From Bedellia somnulentella (Eukaryota; Arthropoda; Insecta; Lepidoptera; Bedelliidae), in contig OY755184.1 of assembly GCA_963576735.1 (NCBI GenBank), positions 868,001-932,000 on the forward strand: a stretch of 64,000 nucleotides of DNA, written 5' to 3'. Below, one piece after another: positions 22,735 to 32,808 of this stretch. The notes beneath the pieces are model-generated. The model had not been told where the DNA came from. It was given only the letters and a program-made list of their open reading frames with translations, and searched no databases. The translations under genes and the position numbers were made by a program. How positions within the stretch are numbered: the first letter of the stretch is position 1; the number at the start of each line of letters is the position of its first letter.

Positions 22735-23155
22735 GGTCCATATGTGGCTGAAATGAGGACTTAGTAACATTTTTTTAAAGTTTTAAGTAAGGATATTATT
22801 ATTTTTTTCTCTTTTCATTAAGCAAACTTTATTTCTTTTTATTTAAATTTTAAGTTATACATAAAGAATGTTAATTCTGTTTTATATTTTAATGCTTAAG
22901 TGGTATCCTGTCATTGGCTAACGCCCGATTTCTGAATTGAGTATTCCAGCTGAGAACAACTTAAGTATCGTTCTGTCGCATTGAAATCTTAACAACTGAA
23001 TGAGACAAAACGATACTGAAGTCGTTCTCAGCTTGAATACTCAATTCAGAAATCGGGCGTAAGAAATTTTGTAGTTCTTTATAAAACATTGTTTTTTAAG
23101 TTTTCTAAATGTGCTGTTGGATATCATAATAAAATAAATAAATAAACCTTTTCAC
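22735..23155 (+). mobile_element. LINE 3' UTR remnant ending in (AATA)n, split by a MITE
   Basis: It has no coding. The stretch ends catcataataaaataaataaa, the AATAAA-type tail seen at the LINE end at 24343. It is interrupted by the 138-bp MITE at 22922-23059. A short SINE1 scrap (about 22678-22727) precedes it. Confidence 0.45.
22922..23059. mobile_element. 138-bp MITE, copy 1
   Basis: A palindromic element with termini CGCCCGATTTCTGAATTGAG, flanked by TAA (22919-22921 and 23060-23062). Two other copies of exactly the same length are at 30438-30575 and 59791-59928. A 3-bp TAA/TTA-type duplication suggests PIF/Harbinger. Copy 2 has TTAA on both sides, so piggyBac-type is not excluded. Confidence 0.8.
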
Positions 23156-23379
23156 TACTCAACTACCATGGCTAAAAAAAATCTGTGCTACTTATTTTTG
23201 TGATAAATTATTATTAGCCGTCAGTGCAAGTATGATACAATTAATCACTTTAATCGACAGGTAATAGAACAAAAATAACCACAACCAAACACACTATTTT
23301 CGTATCCAAACTTTTAGGGAAAGAGCTCTGATAGTCAACACATTATCCAGGCCAAGTATCTACCTACACACATTATATA

Positions 23380-23622
23380 CATACTTACATATACTCACGG
23401 CCATAAATCCCAAAAAGGGGTAACCAGAGCTTTAGAGCTAGAAACTCCTCAGCCAAATTTGGAAGTTTTCAGGGGACAAGATGGTAGAAATAAAGTATCG
23501 TTGGTGATGGGTCTCCAACTGCATCGTCCAAGAACCACTTATAAAAGCTTTATACCCTTAGTCGCCTGTTACGACCCCCATGGGTAGAAATGGGTAGTCC
23601 CATTCTAAGCCGGCACTACACG
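23380..23622 (-). repeat. SINE1, subfamily with 'cccatgggtagaaatggg' 5' region
   Basis: Full-length copy with the tail at its left end (tactcacggccataaatccc) and the 5' end at ccggcactacacgac. Confidence 0.8.
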
Positions 23623-23848
23623 ACAAATTACCTATGTAGTAAAGTATTATTTAGATTTTGGCGGATATTCGATATTTTTACAGAAATTTCTCACCTTATC
23701 TGGATCTAAGTAATGTGTAATTTATTGTGCACCCTAACATAAACATATCAGTATTGTTCAGTGATATTTACTACCAAAAACTAAAAAAAAAACACCTCAT
23801 TTTTATATTTAACTAAAATATAAGTATAGTAACAAAAATATATATATA

Positions 23849-24343
23849 CTGGTAAAGCTTAGTTTACGTGTTCCGAGTCACGCTACAAGGAATAAACATG
23901 TATTCGCCCTAGGGGTCAGCAGGACCAATGTAGGTAAGAGGGCTCCTTTGTGCAGGATGTGCGATACATATAATATTTATTTCACGGATGTGGACTTATT
24001 CTGCTTTTCGAAGCAGCGCTGCAAGAAGATGTTCTTACCTATTTTAAAAAGTCTTTAATGTGTGTGTATATTATTAATTATTATAATTATTGTTTAAATT
24101 TATCTGAAGAATGTTGTGTATTTACTTTTGTCTATTTATGTTCGTTGTGGTTGTTATCCTTTTTCACATTTTTTTTATTTCTGTTTGTCTTGTTGTATTT
24201 CTGTAATGATAACTTTTTTGTTTTTGTTACCTATCTGTGAGAAAAGTTAAGGAGATACCAAAATTTATTTACTTATGTTCTATGTGTTGTTATTTTATTT
24301 GTTTTGCTATTTCTGTTTTTTCTCCTTAATAAATAAATAAATA
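23849..24343 (+). pseudogene. 5'-truncated LINE: RT C-terminus plus 3' UTR with (AATA)n tail
   Basis: There is no start codon, but the frame runs KLSLRVPSHATRNKHVFALG, VSRTNVGKRAPLCRMCDTYN and FTDVDLFCFSKQRCKKMF to a stop at 24056-24058. This is the RVPxxxTRN...PLxRMxxxYN...DLF pattern of Jockey/CR1-type ORF2 C-termini. About 285 bp of AT-rich 3' UTR follows and ends ccttaataaataaataaata. It is a dead insertion, truncated as usual for LINEs. Confidence 0.7.
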
Positions 24344-24655
24344 ACGCCGTGCCGGTTTTTCATGTGAACAAAACAATTCCTTCAAGTCTATTAGAAGTTA
24401 ATTAAGTGAGATACCAAACGTAGAAGTGGTTTAAACTGAATCCAGAAAAATGAAATGTTACACTACACATGCCGGAGTTTCTTAGAACCGTAACCATAAC
24501 TTGATTTCTTCGAGGCGAAGTATGATAAGAAATTAGTGTGAAACTCGCTGTCAATACCATTGTTAAATAACAAAAAAATAAAAAGAAATAAAATTTGATC
24601 CGAGCATTATTATCCTTCACTTAAGAACCCATACTTCAATATTTTGTAACTTTTG

Positions 24656-24836
24656 TTCCGTGGGTGTTTGTAAGGGTATTGGGGCTTTATAAGTGGTTTT
24701 GGGCAAAACGGTAGGAGACCCATAACCAAAAACTTATGTTTTACAATCTTATTCACACACAACTACCTAAAGCAACCGATAAATTTCTTAGTCCCAGCTC
24801 TGGCTACCCTTTCAAGTGACTGCATGCATGAATTGT
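24656..24836 (+). repeat. SINE1, diverged and truncated
   Basis: The core ggtaggagacccataacc and the 3' block agctctggctaccctttcaa are recognisable. The tail is lost. Confidence 0.6.
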
Positions 24837-25240
24837 GTAAGATTCTGAACCTCTCTTCTTTCCCTCATATTCGCCAATTTTATCATCAATATTTTTATAT
24901 TCTTTCAAACGTATATTTCCGTCTTTCTTAAAACTTTTTCTATGTAAAAATAACATCCACACCATTTAATAATATTGCTATAACTGAGTTATAGTTCCTC
25001 TGCCACTCTAAACATAACAAACAAGCACAATAGTATACACGCGTCAAGATAAATGTATTCAAATTGAAATGATTAGCTGCCGGCGTTAATATATCGTGTG
25101 TTTACATTCGATTCGCGAAACAAATATTGCTTAGTGTATTTCAGATTACAGGGTTGCCAGCTAAAATACTCTAAAAATATAATATTAAAATTCGTTTCAG
25201 AGATTAGCTGAAACAGACAAACATCAGACCAAAATAAAAA

Positions 25241-25708
25241 AAAACGGTCAAGTGCGAGTTGGATTCGCGCTCCGTACCTGTAGGCAACCATAACGATATT
25301 TTTCAAACTTATTTTTTTATCATATAATGTAACTAAAAATTTACGATTTTCGTATTTTTTTTATTTATTTGTTATAAGACGATACTAAATTTCATGATTC
25401 TAAGTTCACGGGAAGTTCCTGTAGGTTTACATTCCCGTGCGAGTTTCAAAAGTTTGCGGCCTAAATAGCTGTATCTTTTGATTGCGTTGGCTTAAGAGTT
25501 TGTTTTTTTTACCACTTCCAGGGACCGTAGAATGGAGTATTATATAAAAATCATACATTGATAGATCCACGCGTTCCTTAGAAAAACGGGCTTGACAGAC
25601 GACAGAGACAGACCGACACGGATAGACGGACGGACGGACGGACAGACGGACAACAAAGGATCATGTAAGGGTTCCGGTTTTTTCTTTTGAAGTACGGAAC
25701 CCTAAAAA
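25241..25708 (+). repeat. Interspersed repeat ending in (GGAC)n and GTACGGAACCCTAAAAA
   Basis: It starts acggtcaagtgcgagttgga. It contains a GGACGGACGGAC microsatellite near 25628 and ends agtacggaaccctaaaaa. A second copy is at 44163-44800. It is non-coding, and I do not know its autonomous partner. Confidence 0.7.
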
Positions 25709-25879
25709 GTAATTTTAATATTTGTACCGACAAAAAAGACACCAATTTTACTCTCACTGTATGAAATTGCTGGCACAGTTGACTAGTTACACCTACAGTG
25801 AAATTTCATGTCACACTATTCAAATCCAAATCGCGGTATCAAATTTTCTACGATTTATCGCAATACAAGTTCCAAGTTA

Positions 25880-26086
25880 ATACATACATACATACACATA
25901 CTCACGGCTAATATTTCCCGAGAAGGGGTAGCCAGAGCTTAGGAATTATAAATTCCTTAGCCACTTTTGGAAGTTGAGTGGGGAAAAGATGTTAAAATAA
26001 AGGTTTTTGGTGATGGGTCTCCAACCGCATCGCCTCTTACGACACCCGTGGGTAGAAAGGACATTCTAAGCCGGCACTACACGGCA
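25880..26086 (-). repeat. SINE1, second subfamily, internal deletion
   Basis: The left end is the CATA tail and the right end is ccggcactacacggca. It lacks about 40 bp between caaccgcatcgcc and tcttacgacacccg compared with other copies. Confidence 0.8.
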
Positions 26087-26096
26087 TATTAATATA

Positions 26097-26465
26097 ACAT
26101 AACATAACATAAACGTTCACGCCGAATATCCCCGAAGGGGTTGGCAGAGGTACTAATACTTCTGAACATCACGTGACTTTGTCACCTGGTGTTCAGAGTA
26201 CCCACGTTTTGCATGGACAGTGTACTCACGTGATAGGGGGCAGGCCTATCGCCGTTTTGTACGAATACACTGTCACATGACTAAGTACAACTCAGCCATG
26301 TGGGTTTCCTCACGATGTTTTCCCTCACCGTTAACAACCATGATAAATTAACCACACATATGTCTTTAGAAAAGACAAATTGGTGTAGGCCCGACCCAGG
26401 ATTTGAATACTAGTCGTTTGCACGATAACCGAGTGTTCTACCCACTGGGCTATCACGGTTGTTAT
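26097..26465 (-). repeat. SINE2 copy A, full length with TSD
   Basis: A 369-bp SINE flanked by TATTAATATA (26087-26096 and 26466-26475). Read on the minus strand, the 5' head has Pol III box-like words (gatagcccagtgggtaga for box A and attcaaatcctgg for box B), so it is tRNA-derived. The body ends in cccttcggggatattcggcg and a tail of TATGT units. The head variant (cggttatcgtgc) is shared with copy B. Confidence 0.88.
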
Positions 26466-26479
26466 TATTAATATATGCA

Positions 26480-27200
26480 GTAAATGTTTTTTCCGTCACT
26501 CACTTACTTTATCAACTTTCCATAGTTGTATTTTGTTTTGCATGAAAAAAGTATGAAACAAATTTGAAAACATTGTCCTATTCAATGCGTATAAAAATAA
26601 CAAGATCGATATGTGCATTTCCAAATAAATACATGGATTTTACTAAAAAGAATGTTCAAACAATGCAAACCAAAGTATGCGTCTAACTCATTTCTTTATA
26701 GTTATGTTATCTATACGATTTGAAGGAGTAGAGTTAGGAGTTTTTTTTTGTTTGTTCGCCGATTACTTCGCCATTTATGAAACGATTTTGATTATTATTT
26801 TTTTATTCGATAGAAAATACTCCCGGATTGGTAACATGATGAGTATATCAGGGTCTAATGATGGGATCCTGGAGAAATCGAGGGGAACCCTGAAATTTTA
26901 TAGGCAAATGTACCGCGTTTTACATATTTTCTGAATTTATATTGGCATTTGCTTCTGAAAATCATATTGTTATGCTGCTGAGCTGATGATGGAAGGTGTG
27001 AGTACTTAATCACTAGGAGTTAGGAAACAGTTCTTTCACCATTCCATAAACATTTATGCTCCTTTTCGTAGCTTTTATGAAGAGAAGTACAGGTTCACTC
27101 AACGTTTCTTTTGTTATGTTATTGTTACCGAGAAAGTTCCATGAGACCAGGATCTGATGATGGCATCCCAGGAAATCGAGGGGACTGTCGAAACTCACAA
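26480..27200. other. Non-coding interval, nothing recognised
   Basis: The short open frame at 26677-26934 has no motif. A segment near 26850-26885 (tctaatgatgggatcctgga) recurs near 27151 as a diverged direct copy. No other structure was found. Confidence 0.4.
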
Positions 27201-27202
27201 TC

Positions 27203-27378
27203 ATGTGACAGTGTATTTGTTCAAAACGCCGATAGGCCTGCCCTGTATAACGTAAGAACACTGCCTAAGCAAATCGTGGGTACTCTGAACAACAGGTGAC
27301 AATGTCACATGATATTCAGAAGTATGACTACCTCTGCTAACCCTTTCAGGGATATTCGGCGAGAACGTTTGAGTCTTT
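27203..27378 (+). repeat. SINE2 3' half
   Basis: It matches SINE2 from tcatgtgacagtgtatttg to ggatattcggcgagaacg. The head and the TATGT tail are missing. Confidence 0.7.
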
Positions 27379-27576
27379 CTTGAGATGTAGAATTGTAGAT
27401 CATCGCCTTTCGAGGGATTTCAAGAACAATGTAAAGTTACATATGGTTGAGCCTATTTAATATCGTATAATAATAGAAATACCGGAAATACGAAGAAGAA
27501 TACAGTAACTGTCGCACATCCTCATACGAGAGGCATCTTTGCCAGGTCTACCCATCTCTAAAACTCTTAAAATAAA

Positions 27577-28179
27577 ATAATTTTTAACAAAAAGAAAACC
27601 GACTTCATAGTGGGAAAAACAACCGAAAATAAACAATCTAGTACTAAAAAGTACGAAATAAGTTTTTTAATTGAATATGAGTACTGTGATTAATACCTTA
27701 GCAATTTCTTTATTCCACACGCGTCAGTTCAACCTACCTAAATATTAAAATTCTCTTAAATTAATTTTTGAGTCGGTGCCAGTCAAACAAAAGTGAATTC
27801 ACCCTACTATCTATCTCTGATTATTACAATCTAAACAATATATATCTATCGCCTAACGTTTTAAATGGTAATACGTACAAAAATAAATTTACCCTACAAC
27901 TACAAGGTATCCTACATTGTACATGTGTATGAAGTGTGAAATACACACTTATTATTGTCAATCATCACGCAGGCTGGCACCGGCTCACAAATTAATTTAA
28001 GAGAATTTTAATATTTAGGTAGGTTGAACTGACGCGTGTGGAATAAAGAAATTGCTAAGGTATTAATCACAGTACCCATATTCAATTAATAAACTTATTT
28101 CGTACTTTTTAGTACTAGATTGTTTATTTTCGGTTGTTTTTCCCACTATGAAGTCGGTTTTCTTTTTGTTAAAAATTAT
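27577..28179. repeat. 603-bp palindromic foldback element
   Basis: Arms 27577-27782 and 27974-28179 are inverted copies with only a few differences. Their outer ends are ataatttttaacaaaaagaa. The spacer is about 190 bp and non-coding. No clear TSD was found. It is probably a non-autonomous DNA element. Confidence 0.8.
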
Positions 28180-28185
28180 GACGGA

Positions 28186-28480
28186 TATTATCGCACTATT
28201 TTGACATTTTTTTATTACAATTACAAAATTACATTTTAAAATAAATTAACTTTAAGATTTGTGTGATTTACATTTATGCATGAAGTTATTAAGATAGTAG
28301 TTCCATGCATTTATGTTATAACAAACAAAATTTTAATTTATATTCTCTTTTTTTATTTTTTTTTATCAAATTTATTAATTATTATTTTGTGATACTTATT
28401 GTAAATATTTTGAAGTTTTTAAGTTAGTATTAATTCAGTTTTATAATTCAAACACAATGTAATATTAATTTAAATCTTTT
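28186..28480. other. Very AT-rich interval
   Basis: Nothing beyond low-complexity T/A runs. Confidence 0.4.
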
Positions 28481-28487
28481 TGTTCAT

Positions 28488-28590
28488 GAAAACCTCATGT
28501 GGGGATTATTACTAATACGGTACGGGGGCGTATACCCGAGGTCGCGGGTTCGGTTCCCGCCTGTGTCGAGATTTTTCTTTCCTTTATTTA
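28488..28590. repeat. SINE3, tail and head in inverted junction
   Basis: The left part (cctcatgtggggattattac) is the SINE3 tail on the minus strand. It is followed directly by the tRNA-like part on the plus strand (gcgtatacccgaggtcgcgg, then cccgcctgtgtcgag). Confidence 0.65.
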
Positions 28591-28867
28591 TTCTTTGTAT
28601 ACGATGTAATATTGTTATAATAAATAAATGAATATAAATATGATACAATTCAAATATATTATAATTAATTCCAAAATGCTGGTTATAACAATAAGTTGTT
28701 CCTGGCATCCCTGCCAATGCTCCCGTTACCACAATGTTAGTCTATCCTAGTTGGGAATATTATCAAGTTGATCAGAATCTGGAAATAATCTACATACTAA
28801 TTTAGCAACTTGTGTGTGAATAAACATTATTCTCTCCGCATATGTGAAAACAGCCAGTTGGCTCAGC

Positions 28868-29093
28868 TTGCCGAGTAGTACCGGCTTAGAATGTCACTAC
28901 CCCTTTATACTTACGGCTGTCGTAAGAGGCGACTAAGGGTATGGGACTTTTCTAAGTGGTTTTTAGGCGATGCGGTTGGAGACCCATCACCAACAATACT
29001 TTATTTTTACCATCTTGTCCCCTAACAACTTCCAAATGTGGCTGAGGAGTTCCTAGTTTTGAAGCTCTGACTACCCCTTTTTGGTTCTCAGAC
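28868..29093 (+). repeat. SINE1, second subfamily, tail lost
   Basis: 5' end gtaccggcttagaatgtcac; core gcggttggagacccatcacc; 3' end ctgactaccccttttt. Confidence 0.75.
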
Positions 29094-29136
29094 AATTTCT
29101 CTGCTGCTTGAAGAATGTGTCTTTTGTAAATTTGGG

Positions 29137-29734
29137 AATTGGCCTAGACCTCGCTTTTATAACATACCCTTTTTATATTATAAATCGATAAAGGACATCA
29201 AACTTAACAACTTTGCCCATGGAATGCCTATCTAAAATATTTTAATTTTCAAAAAATAATATTAATTAAAAATTGTCGTACCTAGTTCAAACTGAGAATG
29301 TATACAATGAGATTCCTTGCTTCAGTGAAAATAACAAATAAAAAAAAAAATATTGATATATGCTTTTCGCTCTGTAAACAAAAACATAACTTCTTTCTGT
29401 ATTTTCCAGTTGTATTGATCGTCGTTGAAAAATAATATCATGAAAATAAACCGGTAAGCGAGCGATTGAACTGGAAAATACCGAAAGAGGTTATGTTTTT
29501 GTTTACACCATAGATCAAATGTTTTTTTTTTATTTTATATTTTCACTGAAGCAAGGAATCTCATTGTATACATTCTCAGTTTGAACTAGGTACGACAATT
29601 TTTAATTATTATTATATTTTGAAAATTACAATATTTTAGATAGGCATTCCATAGGCAAAGTTGTTAAGTTTGATGTCCTTTATCGATTTTTAATATAAAA
29701 AGGTCATGTTAAAAAAGCGAGGTCTAGGCCAATT
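29137..29734. repeat. 598-bp palindromic foldback element
   Basis: Two arms of about 280 bp meet near 29440. The outer ends are AATTGGCCTAGACCTCGC. AATT at both outer ends may be a target duplication or part of the terminus. There is no coding capacity. Confidence 0.8.
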
Positions 29735-30111
29735 AGTGATAAAATGATTGTTCGAAGGCGTTCCATTTACACTTCCACCACGGAGGCCAATGACATAAGG
29801 CCACCTTCACACTATCAATGACATTTTGGTGTGATTTGATTTGCAGCTAGGAGGTTATGTTGGTTAGATTCTGATTTCGGTGCTCCGTAACTCCAGATAC
29901 TTTTTCTTACCGAGAAATCTTTCCTGGTCACGTGTGGCTATTATTGGTCTCAACTCAACCAAATCTGCTCTAATGGGTATATAATAGCCTTGTTGGGAAG
30001 TTCTGGCACAAACAGGTCAGTTTTTGATTGGTGAGTTGCAAGTGGCGGCTATCTTTTTCGGAGCAGGACTTTCCGGAGTGTTATCCTCAACCCGTTTTTG
30101 ACAACTACTTT
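29735..30111. other. Non-coding interval, nothing recognised
   Basis: Mixed-composition sequence without a coding or repeat signal. Confidence 0.4.
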
Positions 30112-30437
30112 AAAAAAAAAAAGTTTATTGTGACACAAAGAAATAATAACAATAAGTTGGAACATAGTTAACATGAAATGGAATAATAACTATTATCTGA
30201 TTTCACTCTTTGACACACATGTTTTGAGTTAGATATTAAAACAATTACACAGGGGTTCCTAAAAAGGCTAAGCCTGTGACTTAGGAAACCAAGTAATAAC
30301 AAATTAAAATGTAGTAAATTGAATCAATCAGAAATGTATTAGAAATAGTATTAATAATAGTGGAGCGATCAATATGAAATTGAACATGATTGTTAGTACA
30401 AAACTTATAACTATGTTAGTAAATATGAAAAGGTTAA

Positions 30438-30575
30438 CACCCGATTTCTGAATTGAGTATTCCAGCTGAGAACAACTTAAGTATCGTTCTGTCGCATTGA
30501 AATCTTAACAACTGAATGAGACAAAACGATACCTAAGTCGTTCTCAGCTTGAATACTCAATGCAGAAATGGGGCG
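30438..30575. mobile_element. 138-bp MITE, copy 2
   Basis: Same family and exact length as 22922-23059. TTAA is on both sides (30434-30437 and 30576-30579). Confidence 0.8.
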
Positions 30576-30719
30576 TTAATGAGTATCAATGCTAAATAAT
30601 AATAAATATAATATAATATAAAATATTTGTAAAACATAAATGAATGTATGTGTTATGTGTTTATATATGTATGTGTATTGTGTATATATGGAAAAGCCGT
30701 ATCAGTTTAATACTAGAAA

Positions 30720-31713
30720 TCAACCATATATAATGTTTTCAGTGGAATCGTATTCTAGTTCCCGGAGCCAATTTACAATTTTACATTTTATTTCCTTAAT
30801 ACTGTCCCCCTTATTTATTCCTGCATTTGAGATTGCCTTGTTGTACAAGGAGATGGAAGAAGGCAAACCTGTTCTTCTTGCAAAGTTAGATTTGTGTAAC
30901 AAGGGGATCAATCGGGGTTGTCTTGTTGATTGGGACCATTTTAAATCGGGGCAACTATGAATAGAATTATGGAGATAGGTGCATGCTCTGAGAATGAAAA
31001 GTTACCTGACTCGTAATACTTTGGCCTCTCCGTATAACGCATCGGTTGGGTGAAGTAACGGTTTTTTAAGCATGGCCTTAAGTAACGCGCGTTGTGCTCT
31101 TTCTACTTCTATCATTACTGATTTTCCTGCACCTCCCCACACCTCAATTCCGTAAATCAAAAGGGACTGGCAAAGAGAGAGGTAAACGGTTGTAAGGACG
31201 GTACGGTCTGCAACATTACTCAGCAACTTCATCACACCGGTAAGTCTCCGAAGCCTCATTGATAAGGCCGAGATGTGAAGCTCGAAGGTTAAGCGCTCGT
31301 TGAGGATGAGGCCTAGGTACATGATACTGGATGATCTCTGGACTAAATTACACTGACAGGAATGCAATTGGGATAAGTTCGGGTTACAAGTATGGATAAT
31401 TAAGAGATTGAAGATCAGGGTTGGATGCAGCGGTTTTATGGAAACACAGGAACTGGGTTTTATCGGCATTCAGAGTGAGTAGACTACTTTCCAGCCACTG
31501 CTGAATTTGGCGTAACCCTTTTTCAGCGTCAGATTTAACCAGCTGCCATGTTTTAACTTTAAACAAAATGACTGTGTCGTCAGCATAACAAATGGTGGTG
31601 GCGTTAGGACCTACTTTGGGTTGAGATTTTTCACTTGGGACATTTAAGATTTGACGGTTATGTGTGTAGTCGTCATGTCTCTTTCTTGGTTGATTGCATA
31701 TACAGATCCACAA
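30720..31713 (-). pseudogene. LINE-A ORF2 fragment, RT motif to C-terminus, frameshifted
   Basis: The pieces, in order on the minus strand, are the RT active site ICYADDTVILF (31713-31384), then the thumb/C-terminal block YLGLILNERLTFELHISA and EVWGGAGKSVMIEVERAQRA (31469-31002). Last comes the extreme C-terminus LPSSISLYNKAISNAGINKG (30911-30720). They lie in different frames with stops between, so at least two frameshifts separate them. No endonuclease or first half of RT is present in this orientation. Confidence 0.8.
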
Positions 31714-31784
31714 TCTTTTCTTGGCCGGCGGCGACTACCTACCTACCTAGTCGCCGCCGGCCAAGAAAAGATTGTGGATCTGTA
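31701..31784. repeat. Perfect 37-bp hairpin with 10-nt loop
   Basis: Arms 31701-31737 and 31748-31784 are exact inverted copies (…ttggccggcggcgacta / tagtcgccgccggccaa…). The loop is cctacctacc. It sits at the truncated 5' end of LINE-A copy 2. Confidence 0.95.
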
Positions 31785-32022
31785 GTTGATGTAATAGTTT
31801 CTGGACTGTCAAAACACGCCGCAATAGGTAGAGTTGTTTTCAAAGAGAGCATTGCATGCTGCGCATTTTATTAAATAAAACATCGTAGATCACGTCGCCA
31901 TCTTGCGAAATATTGAGGAACTACTGTCTTTTGAATTGGGGTATTGATCTTTATGGTTCGAGCTAGTTTGTGAATATGATTATAGATTGCGTTAGTGGGG
32001 GACTGTCGTTGTTTTATAAATT

Positions 32023-32253
32023 TACATACATATACTCACGGCAACAAATCCCTAGAAGGGATAGCCAGAGCTTTTGAAAAAGATAATCCTCAGCAACTTT
32101 TGGAACTTGAGTGTGAAAAAGACTGTAAATTAAATGTATTTAGTGATGGGTCTCCAACCACATCACCCAAAAACCATTTATTACCCACACCCTTAGTCGC
32201 CTAAGCTCTTACTACACCTGAGAGTAGAAAGGAGTAGTGACATTCTAAGCCGG
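32023..32253 (-). repeat. SINE1, second subfamily
   Basis: Tail at the left (atactcacggcaacaaatcc), diverged body, and 5' end at cattctaagccgg. Confidence 0.75.
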
Positions 32254-32267
32254 TTAGAATTTAATAT

Positions 32268-32400
32268 TTGTAAATATATTATTTGATGCAATTGACCTAA
32301 TTAGAACTTTTTACTTTTTCTCATGTTTTTTTTCTAGTCAGTAAGGTGGTAAGGACCTTAACTGTTACAAATTAAAATAAGTCTCATCCCCTAAAAATTT
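32268..32400 (+). repeat. Direct repeat, left copy (partner 36620-36745)
   Basis: It contains gcaattgacctaattagaac and ctcatgttttttttctag. The same order of words recurs at 36620-36745 in direct orientation. Confidence 0.6.
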
Positions 32401-32708
32401 CTTAAATATATGACCCAAAACCCTAAGTCAGCTAAATAATTAATTGTTGTCGAATGTTTCTCCTACCCCTAACCTCATCAATCCCTTATTAGACTCATAT
32501 CCTGTACCAAACTTCTAAAATGCGTACTGCTAATCTGATCCAATATAGTACATACATAACAGTTTCCTTACTACGATGTAATGAATATTCAGTAACTAGA
32601 ATCCGCGTTCAATATAATCTGGAAAACAAATGAAGATTAATGTCCCAATAGATCCGATGAGAAGGTCTATAAAGAAACTTGATAGTGCCTTTTCTTACTT
32701 GTATAACT
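32401..32708. other. Non-coding interval, nothing recognised
   Basis: AT-rich, without a coding signal. Confidence 0.4.
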
Positions 32709-32760
32709 CAACTCAAGCGTTCGAGCCGAAGGGATTGGCAGAGGTACTTATACTTCTTAA
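32709..32760 (-). repeat. SINE2 3'-end scrap
   Basis: gttcgagccgaagggattgg and gaggtacttatacttctt match the SINE2 tail region in decayed form. Confidence 0.5.
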
Positions 32761-32808
32761 TACTACTATTACTTTGTGCGATCCTGGTAAATAATGTATC
32801 AATCATAA

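Larger units (their letters stand above)
30112..31737 (-). mobile_element. LINE-A copy 2, 5'-truncated
   Basis: The RT C-terminal part and 3' UTR belong to the same family as 514-5230, as the WGGAG...ERAQRALLK block shows. The sense-strand end is again AATAAA followed by oligo(T) (30110-30132 on the plus strand reads as A-run then gtttattgtgac). The 138-bp MITE copy 2 is inserted in its 3' UTR. The 5' end joins the perfect hairpin at 31701-31784. Confidence 0.75.

Noticed and set aside
24058..24240. A small hydrophobic protein
   Set aside because: T-rich LINE 3' UTR reads as Leu/Phe in any frame. It lies just after the LINE stop codon.
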